Positions 61,998 to 64,000 of a stretch of DNA of 64,000 bases are shown piece by piece. A model generated the notes under the pieces. It did not search any database and was not told where the DNA came from. It saw only the letters and a list, made by a program, of their open reading frames with translations. Source of the DNA: Clostridiales bacterium (GTDB lineage: Bacteria; Bacillota; Clostridia; Peptostreptococcales; Anaerovoracaceae); contig JALENW010000019.1 of assembly GCA_022766365.1 (NCBI GenBank), forward strand, positions 1 through 64,000. Direction: 5' to 3'. Numbering within the stretch: the stretch's first letter is position 1; the number at the start of each line of letters is the position of its first letter. Position numbers and translations under genes: made by a program.

Positions 61998-62914
61998 ATC
62001 TTCTCCTTAGCTTTCTCATACTCCTTCATTATCGAAACAAGCATTTCTTTAACAGGTTTGACCTCATTCACAAAAGCAACACTCTGACCTGCCATCAAAG
62101 ATCCATGCTTCACATCGCCATCTTTCACAGCCTTCCTGAGAGCACCAAGAGTATATTTTTCAAGTTCCATCATATCGGCGCCTGCCTGCTCTCGCCTAAG
62201 GTATTCCTGTGCCATTTGATTCTTGAGTACTCTCACAGGAGCCCCTGATATTCTTCCGGTTACTATCGTACTTCTGTCCCTGGCATTCAATATGGATTTT
62301 TTGTAATTTTCGTGTATAGGACACTCCTCGCTGCCGAGGAACAATGTGCCCATCTGGACTCCCGACGCTCCCAAAATCTCAGCAGCGAGTACTTGCTTGC
62401 CCGTAGCTATACCTCCGGCAGCTACGACAGGTATATTCACAGCCTCAGCCACCAAAGGTAGCAGCACCATGGTGGTCAATTCTCCAATATGCCCTCCACT
62501 TTCGGATCCTTCTGCAATGAGACCATCCACACCTAAAGATTCCAGCCTCTTTGCCAACGCAACAGATGACACAACAGGGAAGATTCTCACTCCCGCATCT
62601 TTCCACATTTTCACGTATTTCCCCGGGTTACCTGCACCTGTTGTAACCAGAGAAACTCCCATATCTCCTATAATTTCGGCCATCTTATCCGCTCTTGGGT
62701 TCATCAACATCAGATTTACCCCGAAAGGTTTGTCGGTGATGTCCTTAGCCTTTTTTATCTCCTCTGTCAGAGCATGCTCATCCATCGCCCCTGAACCGAT
62801 GATTCCCATAGCTCCTGCTTCTGACACCGAGGCTGCAAATGCGCCTGTCGCTACCTGTGCCATACCACCTTGAAAAAACGGATATTTTATATCAAAAATC
62901 TCACTAATTATCAT
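61994..62914 (-). CDS. fabK: Enoyl-ACP reductase II (flavoprotein)
   Basis: 306 residues. YPFFQGGMAQVATGAFAASVS, GVNLMLMNP, EGSESGGHIGEL and SGVQMGTLFLGSEE match FabK, the FMN-dependent NADH enoyl reductase. No FabI gene is seen in the window. Between fabH and the NMO-like gene. Confidence 0.93.
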   Translation of the reverse strand: MIISEIFDIKYPFFQGGMAQVATGAFAASVSEAGAMGIIGSGAMDEHALTEEIKKAKDITDKPFGVNLMLMNPRADKMAEIIGDMGVSLVTTGAGNPGKYVKMWKDAGVRIFPVVSSVALAKRLESLGVDGLIAEGSESGGHIGELTTMVLLPLVAEAVNIPVVAAGGIATGKQVLAAEILGASGVQMGTLFLGSEECPIHENYKKSILNARDRSTIVTGRISGAPVRVLKNQMAQEYLRREQAGADMMELEKYTLGALRKAVKDGDVKHGSLMAGQSVAFVNEVKPVKEMLVSIMKEYEKAKEKI

Positions 62915-62936
62915 TATGTATTTCCCTTTTGTCTCC

Positions 62937-63860
62937 TTATAGTTTACAAATCATGACTCCATATGTGAGTCCGGCACCGAATCCGACAGAAAGCACCTTC
63001 ATTCCTTCTTTCAAGAGTCCTTTTTTCCTCATATCACCAAGAACTACCGGTATGCTGGCTGCAGACGTATTCCCGAAATTTTGAATATTTAAAAACGTCT
63101 TTTCCATGGGAATTCCCAGCTTCTCCATGCTGCTTTTTATAATTCTCTCATTTGCCTGATGAAACACAAACCAATCGATTTCTGAACCATCAAACCGGCT
63201 TTCTTTCAGAACTCCCCTGACAAGCTCCGGAACCTTGTTTACTGCGAATCTATATACTTCCTGCCCCTGCATCTTTATCTGAGGGTCGAACCTTTCACAT
63301 GACAAAGCCTCACTGTTTGCTATGAGCCCGTTCTTGGATATAAAATATCCGTCATTCGAGCCGGTACACACTACAGCCCCGGCTGCATCTCCAAATAGCA
63401 CATCTGTGTTTCTGTCATACAAAGGCATGACCTGAGAAATTCGTTCACTTCCTACTACAATTATTTTGTTGTATCGTTCTGTTCTTAACAGAGCTTCTGC
63501 AACTGTACAACCATATATAAATCCCGAGCATGCTCCATTGATATCAATGGATAGAATTTCCTCTTTGAGATTTAAGCGACCTGCAACTTCGTTCGCTACC
63601 GAAGGAGTTGCTCTATCCGGTGTGAAAGTGCAGACGATTATTCCGTCTATTTCTTCCATGTCCTTAATGTCAGCATCCTCTAGAGCATTGCAGGCAGCGG
63701 AATATGCCATATCTGCATTGGTTTCATCTTCGGCAAACCATCTGCTTTCAATTCCTGTCTTTTTTCTTATCCACTCATCTGTTGTATCCATAATATTTGA
63801 CAGATCGTAGTTTGTCACCTGTTTCCGTCCGTGAGCGTTCCCAAATCCTATGAACTTCAT
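62937..63860 (-). CDS. fabH: 3-oxoacyl-ACP synthase III
   Basis: 307 residues. Active Cys in DINGACSGFIYG, His in FHQANERI and Asn in NFGNTSAAS. It starts chains from acetyl- or branched-acyl-CoA and malonyl-ACP. It begins 5 bases after the accA stop, so it is in one operon with accA upstream. Confidence 0.95.
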   Translation of the reverse strand: MKFIGFGNAHGRKQVTNYDLSNIMDTTDEWIRKKTGIESRWFAEDETNADMAYSAACNALEDADIKDMEEIDGIIVCTFTPDRATPSVANEVAGRLNLKEEILSIDINGACSGFIYGCTVAEALLRTERYNKIIVVGSERISQVMPLYDRNTDVLFGDAAGAVVCTGSNDGYFISKNGLIANSEALSCERFDPQIKMQGQEVYRFAVNKVPELVRGVLKESRFDGSEIDWFVFHQANERIIKSSMEKLGIPMEKTFLNIQNFGNTSAASIPVVLGDMRKKGLLKEGMKVLSVGFGAGLTYGVMICKL

Positions 63861-63865
63861 CTATA

Positions 63866-64000
63866 CTATACTAAATCCTTCCCGATACGCCTTAACTTTC
63901 TGTATCTCTTTTCCACCAGAGCCGATGGCTTGAGAAAAATAGTTTCTTCCAGAGCTTTTGCGATTTCATCTCCTACTCTTTCAAACATTTCCTGAGAAAA
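63866..64000 (-). CDS. accA: Acetyl-CoA carboxylase carboxyltransferase alpha subunit, C-terminus (start outside window)
   Basis: The last 44 residues are open to the window edge: they include KALEETIFLKPSALVEKRYR and KLRRIGKDL, the usual tail of AccA (helix then EKRY-K-RKIG). This sets acetyl-CoA carboxylase directly upstream of fabH. The assignment rests on this short tail and operon context only. Confidence 0.65.
   Translation of the reverse strand, partial: FSQEMFERVGDEIAKALEETIFLKPSALVEKRYRKLRRIGKDLV

Noticed and set aside
1..64000. CRISPR arrays or prophage
   Set aside because: No regularly spaced repeats and no phage structural or integrase genes were seen.

Overview
The window reads as chromosome of an anaerobic, low-to-moderate G+C Gram-positive bacterium of the class Clostridia. 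The evidence is a complete Rnf complex (rnfCDGEAB), a two-subunit iron-sulfur L-serine dehydratase, an ECF/QueT transporter, a FabK-type fatty-acid synthesis operon, a PotABCD polyamine importer and strong AGGAGG ribosome sites. Placement in or near the Anaerovoracaceae (Family XIII) is only a guess from gene content. Most genes lie on the minus strand in tight, overlapping operons.

Layout. 1-4.1 kb is accessory: an IS30-family transposase tail, a small membrane protein, a MarR regulator with a frameshifted UvrA-like ABC protein, and an IS110 remnant. 4.1-6.0 kb is a PadR/DUF1700/DUF4097 envelope-sensing operon. Divergent from it, 6.1-9.8 kb holds the most unusual locus: a nitrogenase-like system in which the NifH-like reductase is fused to a NifD-like subunit, followed by a separate NifK-like subunit. 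Its cysteine pattern argues for a simple [4Fe-4S] cluster instead of the P-cluster, and the FeMo-cofactor ligands appear to be missing. 9.9-17.1 kb is a glycerol/ether-lipid-like redox cluster: an FGGY kinase, an alkylglycerone-phosphate-synthase-like flavoprotein and a 1166-residue fusion of GlpA-like, BFD, pyridine-nucleotide oxidoreductase and DUF1667 domains, with a divergent TetR gene. 17.9-29.1 kb carries housekeeping genes: purine nucleoside phosphorylase, a BaiN-like flavoprotein, PanF/YhdT preceded by a structured leader RNA, ComF, a short RecD2, YhaM, and a PBP next to an FHA-FtsW fusion. 29.1-34.6 kb has an SDR enzyme, potABCD with an XRE-cupin regulator, and a candidate independent small RNA.

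34.7-40.8 kb holds a TetR gene, tRNA-Gly(TCC), an aminotransferase, trmB, queT and the ECF core (EcfT and two ATPases). 41.0-46.2 kb is rnfCDGEAB with a divergent ArsR gene. 46.8-54.5 kb covers AlkD, SdaAA/SdaAB, an M20 amidohydrolase, a YfcC-type carrier, a MerR regulator and an Orn/Lys/Arg decarboxylase. A MerR-type promoter with a 19-bp spacer lies just before the carrier. 54.8-57.1 kb is regulatory genes. 57.2-64 kb is accA(partial)-fabH-fabK-NMO-fabD-fabG-fabF-fabZ.

Together the genes suggest amino-acid fermentation (serine deamination, peptide or acyl-amino-acid hydrolysis, polyamine uptake and synthesis) with Rnf coupling reduced ferredoxin to an ion gradient. Rnf run in reverse could in principle supply low-potential electrons to the nitrogenase-like enzyme. 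That link is inference only. No CRISPR array, phage or complete transposon was seen.
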